From: Quercus robur
Lineage: Eukaryota > Streptophyta > Magnoliopsida > Fagales > Fagaceae
Length of the DNA: 64,000 bases
Reading direction: 5' to 3'
Assembly: GCF_932294415.1 (NCBI RefSeq)
Contig: NC_065541.1
Span: forward strand, 50,570,290-50,634,289
The translations under genes were made by a program, and so were the position numbers. Shown here piece by piece: positions 1-11,142 of this stretch (position 1 is the first letter of the stretch; every line of letters begins with the position of its first letter). The notes under the pieces were generated by a model that was not told where the DNA came from, searched no databases, and was given only the letters and a program-made list of their open reading frames with translations.

Positions 1-149
1 ATCACTTTTGAACATTAGCTCCATAATACCTCCAAAAATATTGGGTGTACCATTAAAGACCCATATAAGAAATTTTAACAAACATCCCCCTTGAATTTTA
101 TGGAAGTGGCTATTCTTTCTTCTCAAAGAAAATCACAGATATTTTTTTC
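1..149. other. Flank of the first retrotransposon; no gene seen
   Basis: AT-rich sequence outside the first LTR element. I see no open frame or repeat structure in it. It ends at the 5-bp target duplication (150-154). Confidence 0.6.
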
Positions 150-154
150 ATAAA

Positions 155-652
155 TGATGATGCCGTAAAATCAACAGTGAGCTACACGATCCACGCTCGT
201 TCAATCGAACAACCTGCAAGAAGAAAGAAGTGATCTTGCCGAAGGCACCGATGTGGTGTCGGCCAAATACCCTCCGACGATCAAATTAGAATTGTTCTCA
301 ACTCTAGAGTGCTAGAGAGGGTAAATCATGCGTACCTTGATTTGTGAGGGTATTAGGGCTTTTATAGTAGTAGGTTGACCTCTCCTCCTTGATGTAGAAG
401 TCTTTTTCTTATAGGAATCCTCTTGAGTAATCCCAAACGTGATGGATAAGACATTTCCTTGTAGAGGGGATTAACGCGCGTATCTTCCGAAATGCTCTTT
501 GCGCTAGGTTTATGATTTCCTTGGAGACTCTACGTGTGCAACAAGAATATGGAACTGCTCTAGGCCCTGGGCTCTACTGTTGCCGGCCCATGGGCTCGGA
601 TCCGTCAGGCCCAATGTGGTGAAAGTCCATTATGCTAAATTTTGCCCCTTAA
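155..652 (-). repeat. 3' LTR of element 1
   Basis: Direct repeat of 8302-8799. On the plus strand it begins TGATGATGCC and ends GCCCCTTAA, where the other copy ends GCCCCTTCA. The purine-rich tract (minus strand, GGGGGCAGC) abuts it at 653-665, which marks it as the 3' LTR. Confidence 0.93.
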
Positions 653-1183
653 GCTGCCCCCTTCACCCTATGGGTTCGTCACTAATTATATGGACGGATC
701 CTTAAGGTGACGGTTTGGTATTATTTGGGGTTGACGGTCAAAGAAAATTTAGGATGGCGGCTTAAGATTATTGAAGTTGACGGTTCTCCAGGAGGAGACG
801 GATTGCGACTATTTGATGACAGGTTGTCAAGCATTTATAAGCATGCCACGTGTCGCTTTTCGATTGGATTTTCTATCGAATCGAAGCGTCGCTTCGTCTT
901 CCGTGCACTTCAGGTATATATATAACACTTCTCAATCCTCATTTCTTCATTTTACAACCAAAACACACTGTCAGAGCGCCACCGTCAACCTTGTCAGAGC
1001 AATCCGTCGTACATACATACCCATCGACCATACAACCGTCGACCTTCAGTTACTTCAAAGAACGGTGAGTATTGCTATTCTCATTTACAAGTCTTGTATT
1101 TTGCAATTATATTTAGACAGATCTACACACTCGTCAATACTCTTAGATCCGTCAGTCTTAGGTTTTGCCGTCAATTGTAGGCA
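653..1183 (+). promoter_or_regulatory. Presumed promoter and spliced leader of the antisense gene in element 1
   Basis: A TATA-like run (TATATATATAAC) lies at about 914-925, followed by a C/A-rich leader. The leader has a good donor (CG|GTGAGT, intron from 1065) and acceptor (TTGTAG, ending 1180) just 3 bases before the ATG at 1184, giving a 116-bp 5'-UTR intron. Upstream, TGACGG occurs repeatedly around 707-785; TGACG is the core bound by TGA-type bZIP factors. Promoter activity is inferred, not shown. Confidence 0.5.
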
Positions 1184-3323
1184 ATGTCTAGTGCTTCAAG
1201 TAATCAGTCAGTGGTTCGTGACAGAATGGAATACGAGGAAGTATACCCGTCCGGTCATAAAGACCTAGAGAGTCCCGACGAAGAGAGGAGTCCGTCCGCC
1301 TCTTCCTCGTCCTCAACAAATGAGGATATGAAGATGGTTGAAGTAGAAGAGACGTCTGATGACGGCGAGAATTTACCGTTGGGACCCGTCATCTGTGCTG
1401 ATGGACTTAGGGAGTTCATCATGCTACCAGAGTGGATGGTGCATAAATTCAATTCCGTCATTAAAGAGAAACATTTCAGCACATTTAAGGCTAACTTTCA
1501 AATTCCAGACTACATTCCAATCCATCTACCCTATGTATCAGAGAAATGCTATTACGACTGGGTAAAAGGTGTCGGAGTGTATGAGCAGATGCTGAAGGCG
1601 GGACTTAGGTTTCCGCTTAGTACATTGCATAGAGAGCTTTTAAAATTTCTGGGTCTGTCCGTCAACCAGATATCCCCAAATGCTTGACAGGTCTTCATAG
1701 CCATGGAGATTCTCTATGGTGCAATGACAGACGGTGCTCGAAGGCTGACGGTGTGTGAATTCCTTCATTGCTACCATCCAGACGAGATTGACAGGTCAAG
1801 GGGAATTTATAGTTTTGCCAGTAGAAGCCCACTGTTGAAGGTCATTTTTGAAACACCTGACTCAAATAGAGACTAGAAGAGTCGTTATTTCTTCCTAGAG
1901 GGTGACAGATGGATGAGCCGTCCAAGAGAGACGAAGTATATGCCCATCGACACAACTTGGGGTGTTTTACATTCATCTCGTATGCATCCGTCACATTTGC
2001 AAATATTTTACATTCGTCATCTATAGTTCTTTTCTTTAACCAACTATTTTCTCTGCAGGTAGACGGCGCCCATAAGTTAGTATTGAGGAGTTTAGTTTCC
2101 TCGAAAGGATTTTTCAGAAGACGAAGCCGGAAGAAAGGACTTGGGCGAAATTGGTAAATCCGAAAACAATCCATTGGTATTGTGACGGTCTCGAACCTAC
2201 CCGTGAAGCCATCAGATATGACGAAAGAGTTCACAGACGTAAGTCCGTCATCTTTTACTTCACATAAATAGTTTTAATTATATGCAAGTAACTTCATCCG
2301 TCCTGTATAACAGAGATGGACAACGCTAAGAGGAGGGCGCTGATAAAATCACAGGCTGCCAAGCAAAAGAAGTCCGGCGAGGTTGTGGTTCCTAAGGGGA
2401 CGGTGCCGTCGATAAAAAGGAAACAGTCGTCCAAATCTGACCGTCCACAAAAGCAGCAAAAGGTCCCTTTGGAACCCGTCGTAGGGTTGATGGCTGAGGG
2501 TGCGAAGACCATCACCCCAGTAAAACACAGGTCTGGTAAGGGCTTAATGAAGGGCCCGTCCACTAGCCAAGAGAAACCTCCTCCTCTCCTCCGTGATGAC
2601 TCCAAATTTGCCTTGGAGAAACTTTCATCAATTATTTCCTCAGAGGACTACGAGGACTTGGGCAATCACTCGACGGAGGCAATGGGGGAGACGGGTCTCT
2701 TTACCGTTGCACAGGTAACTTTTATCCGTCAATTTGAATCCGTCTACTCTGCTTAACTTTTTGTTTAACACCATTTAACTTGTTTATTTCAATCTTTGGT
2801 TATGATGAAGGGCCTAATAGACCGGTGTCTAAACCGTGAGGCAACTCTAGAACGTGTACGAGCAAAGGCAGAACAGACGGAGGATGAACTTGGTCAACTT
2901 CACAAGTGGAAGTCTACAATGGAGAAGAAGTTTGACCTTTTAGAACAGGCGAGAAAAGAGCTTGAGCAGAAGACGGAGGAAGCTGGGAAGGCCCTGGAAG
3001 CCAAAGAAAAGGAAGTCCAAGACTTGAAGGAAAAGCTTCGTCAAGCTAAGGAGGTTGTGGTTCGTGAATACCGTGATTCCGACGCCTTGTTGGGCAAGCT
3101 GGGGGGATCGTTCCTTCAAGGCTTTGATGATGCACTCCGTCAACTTAAGAAAGCCTACCTTGAACTGGACGTGTCAATGATAAATGTCAATGACCAAGAT
3201 CAGACGTCTGCTTTACCCGTCGCTTCAAAGAATACAAACGACCTCTTTGGTGAAGATACGGTTCAGGGTGACGGAGAATCAGTTCCAGCGAAAGATGTCC
3301 AAGATGCCGACCCAAAAGTGTAG
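1184..3323 (+). pseudogene. Antisense gene of Tat element 1 (putative gypsy-type transposon domain), interrupted
   Basis: A spliced reading frame on the strand opposite gag-pol. The first exon starts at the ATG at 1184, with an acidic Ser/Glu-rich N-terminus, then a conserved block (LPEWMVHKFNS to LRFPLSTLHRELLKFLGLS) like the plant family often named putative gypsy-type transposon (Transposase_28), function unknown. Two in-frame stops follow, TGA at 1685-1687 and TAG at 1874-1876, both where related proteins have Trp. Later exons are about 2060-2239, 2316-2715 and from about 2796 to the stop at 3321-3323. The third exon is basic and Lys-rich. The last is a coiled coil rich in Glu/Lys heptads (about 2800-3080). 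The layout matches the four-exon antisense gene of element 2 (12810-14809). Whether it is translated is unknown. Confidence 0.7.
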
Positions 3324-3620
3324 ATTAATATTACATCTCTTTTTTTGTATTCATTTTGAGAACGATCCATCCTTTATTTTTGTATTAAACAATTGCTCCC
3401 TGGGGGTTTTATCTGTCATTAATGCTTTATCTTATTTTTATGCTTGCTAATACTTTTTGTTTGAAACTTTCTTAAATATCCGTCCTCTTTATGAAGGAGA
3501 GATTGAGAAAATACCCGCCTAGGTAATTCTTATATAAAGGTTTTGACGGTCTGGTATCCGTCTAGTTGTACACATGGATTCTTTTTATCTGTCTAACACA
3601 AGTATTTCCAGCCAATGCAC

Positions 3621-4170
3621 GATCCGTCCACTTTGTGGAGTTTAAATTATTTTCACCCTTTGGGTGATCCGTCCGCTTTATGGACTAAATTATTTCAACC
3701 TTTGATTGACCCGTCCACTTTACGGACTAAATTATTTCACCCTTTTTGGTGATCCGTCCACTTTGTGGACTTCGTAAGTTATTTCACCCTTTTGGTTATC
3801 CGTCCACTTTGTGGACTTTGTAAGTTATTTTACCCTTTTGGTGATCCATCCACTTTGTGGACTTTGTAAGTTGTTTCACCATTTTAGTGATCCGTCCACT
3901 TTGTGGACTAAGTTATTTCACACTTTGGGTGATTCGTCCACTTTGTGGACTTTGTAAGTTATGTCACCCTTTGGGTGATCTGTCCACTTTGTGGACGGAT
4001 TATTTCACCCTTTTTGGTGATCCGTCCACTTTGTGGACTTTGTAAGTTATTTCACCCTTTTGGTTATCCGTCCATTTTGTGGACTAAGTTATTTCACCAT
4101 TTTGGTGATCCGTCCACTTTGTGGACTTTGTAAGTTGTTTCACCCTTTTGGTTATCCGTCCACTTTGTGT
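3621..4170. repeat. Minisatellite array inside element 1
   Basis: About a dozen imperfect tandem copies of a unit containing CCGTCCACTTTGTGGACT followed by TTATTTCACCCTTTTGGT. Spacing alternates around 35 and 44 bp depending on a short TTGTAAG insert. It lies between the 3' end of the antisense gene and the 3' end of integrase. Tandem arrays in the 3' non-coding region of Tat/Ogre-type retrotransposons are known and have been proposed as seeds of satellite DNA. Confidence 0.9.
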
Positions 4171-4430
4171 AGCATATCCATTCATAATAAAAATCCATGT
4201 GGAAAATCAAAGTTGTGTCTAAATATTCTTCTTTTAAAGAAAATGCATTTGTAGAAAAAGTACTGCCCCCTTGGGCTTAAAAAGGCACAAAAAGATTGTA
4301 GCAAAAGTCAAAGAAAAACTAGTAAATTGTAGCTAAAAAATAAAATAAATTGGGAAATCGTTGGTTTTTCATATTCTCTCTACTGGTAGTATTTCCGAAG
4401 ATGCTCCGTGTCCCAAGGGTGCTGCAGCTT

Positions 4431-5637
4431 TTATCCGTCCATTGTCTCGAGGTGGTAAGTGCCCTTCCTTTGCCATGATGCGATCCTGTAGGGTCCTTCC
4501 CAGTTGGGGCCGAGTTTTCCTTGTGAAGGATCTCTAGCGGTACCCATTACATTCCGTAGTACAAGATCCCCGACCTGGAAGTCCCTACGCCTCACTTTGT
4601 TGTTGTAGTGTTTCGCCATGAGATTCTGATAGCAGCGCCAACCTCTGCTCTGCTGCCGCTCTGACTTCGTCCACTAGATCGAGCTGGAGGTGTATAGCCT
4701 CTTTGTTCTTCTCTTCGTCGTAGCTCTCAACACGGTAGCTCGTGAGCCCTACTTCTGCGGGAATGACAGCTTCGATTCCATATGCAAGTCGGAATGGTGT
4801 TTCTCCAGTGGGTGTTCTCGCTGTGGTCCGATATGCCCATAGGACGCTAGGTAGTTCGTCCGGCCAGATACCCTTTGCCCCCTCGAGACGGGTCTTGATT
4901 ATTTTAAGCAAGGACCGGTTCGTGACTTCGACTTGCCTGTTCACCTGTGGGTGTGCGGGTGACGAGTAGTGATTCTTGATCCCTAGCTCCGAGTAGAAGT
5001 CTCTGAACGCACTGTTGTCAAATTGCTTACCGTTGTCAGAGACCAGTACCCTGGGTATCCCGTACCTGCATATGATATTTCTCCAGACAAAATTTCGGAT
5101 GTTTTTCTCCGTGATGGTGGCTAAGGCTTCCGCCTCGACCCACTTAGTGAAGTAGTCTATGCCGACTACCAAGAATTTTAGCTGTCGGATTGCCGTCGGG
5201 AATGGGCCCATGATATCAAGTCCCCATTGTGCGAACGGCCAGGGTGCCGTCATAGTTGTCAGTTCTTCGGACGGCTGCCTGATGAGATTGCTGAATCTCT
5301 GGCATTTGTCGCAGGACTGGACATAGGCTTGCGCATCCTTCATCATTGTAGGCCAGTAGTATCCTGCTCGAATCAACTTGTGTACAAGTGATCATGCGCC
5401 TGAATGGTTCCCGCAGATACCTTCGTGTACTTCTCTCATCACGTAATCTGCTTCCTCTTGGCACAAACACCTCAGGTACGGTCGAGAGAAACCTTTTTTA
5501 TATAAGATGTCCTTTATCAGCACGAACCGTGATGCCTGGACTTTCAGCTTTCTTGTGGCGCCCTTCTTGTCTGGTAACACCCCAGCCTTTAGGTAGGAGA
5601 TCAATGGCGTGGTCCAGTTATATTCAGAGTTCACCAC
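4431..5637 (-). pseudogene. Integrase region of element 1 pol, broken
   Basis: Integrase catalyses insertion of retrotransposon DNA. The minus strand encodes the tail of the RNase H to integrase linker (5637-5392), then the zinc-binding and catalytic core (5376-4585), then the C-terminal GDLVLR segment (4619-4431). Catalytic acids are visible as GLDIMGP, SDNGKQF and the Glu in QVEVTN, a D-D-E set. A TGA near 5390 splits the zinc region, and a one-base frameshift near 4625 separates the C-terminal part from the core. The integrase is therefore not made as one protein. Confidence 0.9.
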
Positions 5638-5655
5638 CTTGTAGCAGAATAATCC

Positions 5656-5950
5656 CTAGCTTGTGACGAAAGAGGTTTTCTCTTGATCAGATTCGTCCAT
5701 CCTGATCTGGTTGTAGCCAGAGAAAGCGTCCATGAAGCTTAGGAGCTGGTGTCTTGCAGTCGAATCCACCAGGGTATTTATCCGTGGGAACAGGTAGGTG
5801 TCTTTGGGGCAAGCCTTGTTGAGGTCTGTGAAATCTACGCACATCCTCCAGTTTCCATTGGCCTTTTTAACCATAACGACGTTTGCCAACCAGTTGGGAT
5901 AGTATACTTCCCGGATGAAACATGCCTCCAGTAACTTTCAAACCTCCTCG
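5656..5950 (-). pseudogene. Reverse transcriptase N-terminal fragment of element 1
   Basis: The minus strand encodes the RT start (ANVVMVKKANGNWRMCVDF through MDAFSGYNQI to KTSFVTS) and then stops. Compared with element 2, everything from just after the TS of the fingers/palm through the YVDD active site, the connection RNase H and the second RNase H is missing, about 1.4 kb. The next recognisable pol sequence is the integrase linker at 5637. Stop codons also lie upstream near 5940 and 5970. Confidence 0.88.
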
Positions 5951-5970
5951 GCTATGGCCTTGTCACGCTC

Positions 5971-6756
5971 CTAGGTGAAGACTCGTTTCTTTTGTCGGAT
6001 TGGAGGGAAGGAGGGCGACACATTCAATTTGTGGACCATGACTGAGGGGTCGATTCCTGGCATATCTTCATGACTCCAGGTGAAGACGTCTTGGTTATTT
6101 CTTAGGAAAGTTGTGATCGTCTGGCGTACTGGCCAACTGGCTAGTGTGCCAATTTTAGTCGTTCGTTTAGGCCGCGTGTCGTCAAGTCTTACTTCTTCTA
6201 GTTCTTCAACTGGCTTTGCTAGTGCTCGCTGCTTCCCGATACACATCGTTTGCTGCTGATCCTCCATCTCTAACATGGCAATATAGCATTCTTGCGCTGC
6301 TACTTGATTTCCCCGCAGTTCTCCCACCCCATATTCCGTCGGGAATTTGATCATCAGGTGGTATGTTGAAGTTACCGCCTTCCAGGAATTGAGAGTGGGT
6401 CGCCCGAGGATAGCGTTGTAGGCGAACGAGCAGTCGAATACGAGAAACATTACCTCCTTAGTGATCTGCTGAGGATAGTCACCCACCATCACAGTTAATG
6501 TTATTGCGCCCAAAGGGAACACCTTCGTACCCCCAAATCCCATGAGTGGGGCATTCGTTGGGGTCAACCATTCCTTGTCGATCCTCATTTGCTGGAATGC
6601 TGGATAGTACAAGATATCTGCTGAGCTGCCGTTGTCGACGAGGACCTGATGCATGTTATAATCCCCTATCTGCAAGTTGACCACAAGTGCGTCGTCATGA
6701 GGATGGTGAAGTCTCCGAGCGTCATCCTCTGAAAATTTTATGACGGGGTTATCTAT
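5971..6756 (-). pseudogene. Aspartic protease and linker to RT, element 1
   Basis: The protease active-site motif is visible as VDNGSSADILYY. It is followed by LGRPTLNSWKAVTSTYHL and a linker ending HEDMPGIDPSVMVHKLNV, typical of the protease-RT junction in Tat elements. A TGA near 6750 separates it from gag and a TAG near 5970 from RT, so the polyprotein is interrupted on both sides. Confidence 0.87.
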
Positions 6757-8213
6757 TCACGACATCTTTGGTACGGATCCTATGAGTTGGACGATATGGA
6801 CCATCCTGAGGTAGGTTTTGCGGGCTTTCTTGGAAGATCCGGCTGCGGCTGTGCCCCCTACGATCATTCTTATGTCCCCTATAGGTGGTCTAGGGCGCTT
6901 GTTCTCCCGTCGTGGGGCCTGTTCCTCTAGTGTATCAGTCCTTTCCCTGCTGACGAACCTCTGTAGCTTCCCCTGCCTGATTAGGGCCTCAATCTGCTGC
7001 TTCAGGTCGTAGTAGTTGGCCATGTCGTGCCCGTGGTCTCGGTGAAAGCGACAATACTTGTCTCTTGGTCTTTTTTTGGGGTCCCCCTTCAACTTTCCAG
7101 GGAAAGTCAATGCTCCTTCATCTTTGATTTGCATCAATACTTGATCGATCGGGGCGGTTAATGGGGTGAAATTGGTGAATCTTCCAATGGGGGGTCTAGG
7201 GTGCTTTTCATCTCGTTGATCCCCGGTTCTAGCGACCTTTCGCCTCCTATCTTGTCGCGCGTCCTCCTGCCTCTCCCTCTTCTTAGGCTTTTCTTTGCGG
7301 GCTAGTAATGCATCCTCTGCATTCATGTACTTGGTAGTCCTGTAGAGAACGTCCGTCATGGTCTTCGGGTCATTCTTGTATAAGGAAAATAAGAACTTAC
7401 CCTTCCGTAGCCTGGTAGTAAATGCAGCTATGAGTATCTTATCGTCAGCTTCGTCAATCGAAAGGGCTTCTTTGTTGAAACGAGTTATGTAGGCCCGCAG
7501 CGTCTCGTCTTCTCGCTGTTTGATGCTCATTAAGCACACGGTGGAACTTTTGTACCGATGTCTGCCTATGAAGTGTGAGGTGAATTGGGCGCTCAACTCC
7601 TTGAAAGTATTGATGGAGTTTGGTGTCAATCTGCTGAACCAAACCCTTGCAGGGCCCTTCAGCGTGGTCGGGAACGCCTTACACATGATCTCGTCTAGTA
7701 CCCCCTGAAGGTGCATCTCTAGATGATCGAGGGGGTCCTTGACCCCGTTGTAGCTTTCGATCTGGGGCATCCGGAACTTCGGTGGCAGGGGGAATGAGTT
7801 GGCGGACATGGTGAATGATGAGTCGGTTCTGTTCACTAAGTCGTCGAGATCAGAAGATACTAGTCCCTTGAGGGCATTCATCATGACCTCCATCTACTCC
7901 TTCATCGCCTGCATCTCTGCGATAATAGGCGGAGGGGCAAAATCCATGAGAGACGGAAGGCTTATGTTTTGCCGCTCCGATCGGCTTGGGGCGTTGCTGC
8001 CCTCTGGCCTCTCCTGCTCCCTTCATTCGGCACTATTACCTTCCTGGTTTTCCTCCTGAAGGTTAGGTCCTGCATCCCTTTGGCGTAGCTGCTCCTCCAG
8101 ATCATGGTTCTACTTTGTGAGTCGTTCTACTGCTGCCATGAGAGTCTGGACCTGTCTTTCTAATGCAGTAGATCTCGGCGGCTCATCTTCTTGAACGTTG
8201 TTGGTGGTAGCCA
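6757..8213 (-). pseudogene. Gag of element 1, interrupted
   Basis: The minus-strand frame can be followed from an ATG at 8213 with in-frame stops near 8110 (TAG), 8025 (TGA) and 7895 (TAG); the longest open part is 7893-6757 (378 codons). It contains the retrotransposon gag core (PRVWFSRLTPNSINTFKEL, then a YITRFNKEAL-like segment), a basic tract and a degenerate zinc knuckle near its end (CRFHRDHGHDMANYYDL), where the final metal-binding Cys seen in element 2 is Tyr. Gag forms the particle that packages element RNA. This copy is not functional. Confidence 0.88.
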
Positions 8214-8280
8214 TCGAGCGAATGAGTACCATGCGACTCTTATGTTCGGGAGGCGATAGTCTAGCTTAAACTTCTTTGCG

Positions 8281-8301
8281 TTTCCCACAGACGGTGCCAA
8301 C
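8281..8301 (-). promoter_or_regulatory. Primer binding site of element 1
   Basis: On the minus strand TGGCACCGTCTGTGGGAAA lies 2-3 bases inside the 5' LTR. Element 2 has the closely similar TGGCGCCATCTGTGGGG at the same place. The priming tRNA is not assigned here. Confidence 0.75.
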
Positions 8302-8799
8302 AGATGATGCCGTAAAATCACCAATGAGCTACACGATCCACGCTCGCTCAATCGAACAACCTGCAAGAAGAAAGAAGTGATCTCGCCGAGGGCACCGGTG
8401 TGGTGTCGGCCAAATACCCTCCGACGATCAAATTAGAATTGTTCTTAACTCTAGAGTGCTAGAGAGGGTAAATCATGCGTACCTTGATTTGTGAGGGTAT
8501 TAGGGCTTTTATAGTAGTAGGTTGACCTCTCCTCCTTGATGTAGAAGTCTTTTCCTTATAGGAATCCTCTTGAGTAATCCCAAACGTGATGGACAAGGCA
8601 TTTCCTTGTAGAGGGGATTAACGCGCGTATCTTCCGGAATGCTCTTAGCGCTAGGTTTCTGATTTCCTTGGAGACTCTACGTGTGCAACAAGAATATGGA
8701 ACTGCTCTAGGCCCTGGGCTCTACTGTTGCCGGCCCATGGGCTCGGATCCGTCAGGCCCAATGTGGTGAAAGTCCATTATGCTAAATTTTGCCCCTTCA
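8302..8799 (-). repeat. 5' LTR of element 1
   Basis: Direct repeat of 155-652 (about 97% by hand count). It ends GCCCCTTCA, and the target duplication ATAAA follows at 8800-8804. The minus-strand promoter of the element is expected here. Confidence 0.93.
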
Positions 8800-8804
8800 A
8801 TAAA

Positions 8805-9872
8805 TATTATTATACACATATATCAAACCCATTTAAGAAAAAATGAATGAGAAAAGAAGATAGGATAATTTCACTTTGACTAAACTTTCAAAGTGGAACG
8901 TTCTCAAGAAAACTACAACGTGGAAAAAAAAATACAAATAATAGAGTCTTTTCTTTTGGCAAAATATAGCTTAAATACGAGTGACTTTATGTACACTGTA
9001 TGGTGCTTTCTAGTTAAATGAGAAGAGATGCAAACCCTAGGTGTTGAATTGCTTAGAAAAATGGCACCCTTGTCTTGTGCCGATTTTGCAAGAGATAGCA
9101 GAGTAAATGGGGGGACATAGGAGTGCTGCTTTTGCTGCCCAAATTTGTCTCCTGCCCATATGTTTACCCGGTACCCAGAGATGGAGAGAGGAGAGAGAAA
9201 ATGTGGGTATTATTTTAACATTATTATTATTATCCTGAATTTAGCTTAATAAATCATTTATTTGAGTTGCTTTTGATTTCATCATGGTTAGGACTATGAG
9301 CATTTTAGGTTATGTTTGATATTTAGCATAATAAACTATAATATTTACTATTAATGAATTTTATTATTTTGTAGTGTTGTTAGTTTTTGTTTATTTATGA
9401 TTTTTTTTTTGTAGTGTTGTTAGTTTTTGTTTATTTATGATTTTTTTTCTAAGTGTCACTCTATAGTTCTTACAATCCTTCACTTGGTATCACAATTGTA
9501 GTAAGCATCTTGAGTCACTATAAAGTATCACTTTATAATTTTTATTATGCTTGTGTTTATTAATTGGAAAATAAATTTATTGTATTTGTATATGTGATTA
9601 ATTTGTAAAAAATATATGCTCATATATTGTAATTTTTTTATGTTAGTATTTACATATTAAAGATATTGTGAAGATGCATCTTCAATTGCATTATATAGTT
9701 ACTATTATATGTGTATGATTTTTTTTTCTCTCCATATTCGGAAACCAAGCAAACAATGGGCATGGGACAAATTTTGCAGCAAAGGTGGCACCAATTGGGC
9801 CACTTTTGTTTTCTCTCTCCTCTCTCCTATGTCCCCTCATTCTCTTTTCTTTTCTTGCAAAATTAGCGCTAA
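8805..9872. other. Intergenic, AT-rich; no gene
   Basis: No coding region seen. A 44-bp segment (TGTAGTGTTGTTAGTTTTTG and following bases) is repeated in tandem at about 9370-9450. Confidence 0.6.
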
Positions 9873-11140
9873 AGTGTGTTTGTTTGGAGGTGAAATAGGG
9901 TAAATGGAAAACTTTGGAAAGGAAATGAGAAATAAAACTTTTTTGGAGTGTGTTTAGTTGGTGGGGAGGAAGAAAAATAAATGGAGTCTAAGTGTTTTCT
10001 TTAAGTTGGTGGGGAGGAAGAAAAATAAATGGAGTCTTAAGTGTTTTCTTCTCGGACCACCAAAAAGTTTTCTCCCTAAAACAGAGAGAAAACTGAAGGG
10101 AAAAATTGAGCATCATTTTTGGACTAAAATGCCCATGTACAGTTGCAAATGGGGCTTTGTCCACATTACTCTTCTTCACTCTTTTTTTTTTTCTTTTCTT
10201 TTTTTTTTTTCCTCCTGGACATTGCCTCTTCTTCTTTTTTTATTCTTTTTTCTTTTGATTTATTGGGCAGGCTTCGTCCAGTGCTCATATTCTTTTTTTT
10301 TTCTTTCATGTTTTTTTGTTTTTGTTTTTATTTTTTATTTTTGTTTAGATGTGATTTTTTTCTGGACTTGACTTTTATTTTTTAATAAATTTAGGTGATT
10401 GATTTTTTTTGGGTTTGTTTATTACTTTTTTGGTTTTAATTGAGCATCATTTTTTAACAAGGGTGTGTTTGTTTGGAGATGAAATAGGATGGATGAAAAA
10501 CTTTGCAAAGAAAATGGGAAGGAAAAATTTTTTGAAATGTGTTTGGTTGGTGGGAGGAAGGAAAATAAATGGAGTCTAAGTGTTTTCTTCTCGGGCCCAT
10601 CAAAAAGTTTTCTCCCTAAAATATGGAGAAAACTGAAGGGAGAAATAGGGCATCATTTTTGGACGAAAATGCCCATGTACAGTTGCAAATGGGCTTTGTC
10701 CACATTACTCTTCTTCGCTTTTTTTTTTTTCCTGCTGGACGTTGCCTCTTCTTCTTCTTCTTCTTCTTTTATTCTTTTTTCTTTTGATTTTCTGGGCAGG
10801 CTTCGTCCGGTGCTCATATTCTTCTTCTTTTTTTCTTTTGTGTTTTTTTTTTTTTTTTTTTTAGATGTGATTTTTTTTTTTCCGGACATGATTTTTTTTT
10901 TTTTAATAAATTTAGGTGATTGATTTTTTTTTTTGGGTTGTTTATCACTTTTTTTATTTTAATTGATCATTTTTTAACAAGTTTATATGCGTAAATTTAT
11001 ACAAACTCTCTTTTTTCATCCCTCCACTTTTCCACTAACAAAAATGAGGAAAATTAAAATTTTTTTCTATCCTCCCACTTTTCCATCCTCTTATCATTTT
11101 CTATCTTCCCACTTTTCCACCTCTCCAACCAAACAGATCC
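9873..11140. repeat. Duplicated MITE-like/T-rich repeat block
   Basis: Two copies of a roughly 580-bp unit start at about 9873 and 10463 (GTGTGTTTGTTTGGAG, then AATAAATGGAGTCTAAGTG and TTTTCTCCCTAAAA). A right end at about 11100-11140 (CTCCAACCAAACAG) is loosely the inverted complement of the left start, so this may be a non-autonomous DNA transposon with an internal duplication. The open frames here come from T-rich and CTT-rich runs and are not genes. Confidence 0.55.
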
Positions 11141-11142
11141 TA

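Larger units (their letters stand above)
150..8804 (-). mobile_element. Ty3/gypsy LTR retrotransposon, Tat lineage, defective (element 1)
   Basis: The element runs from 155 to 8799 and is flanked by the 5-bp target duplication ATAAA at 150-154 and 8800-8804. Two 498-bp LTRs in direct orientation border it. The coding order on the minus strand is gag, protease, RT fragment, integrase, so the 5' LTR is on the right. Next to the 5' LTR is a primer-binding-site-like sequence, and next to the 3' LTR a purine tract (minus strand). A separate gene lies on the opposite strand between integrase and the 3' LTR, an arrangement reported for Tat-lineage elements such as Grande. Several stop codons, a frameshift and a large deletion in pol make it non-autonomous. 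By hand count the LTRs differ at about 15 of 498 positions, mostly transitions. Confidence 0.95.

Noticed and set aside
771-1268. A 165-codon frame over the start of the antisense gene
   Set aside because: It runs through the TATA box and the 5'-UTR intron in a different frame from the conserved domain.
3621-4170. Regular repeats with spacers, CRISPR-like at first glance
   Set aside because: Plant nuclear DNA; the spacers are themselves repeated, so it is a minisatellite.
10143-10923. Phe-rich open frames of 80-144 codons
   Set aside because: Made by T-runs and CTT repeats in two copies of a repeat; no protein character.
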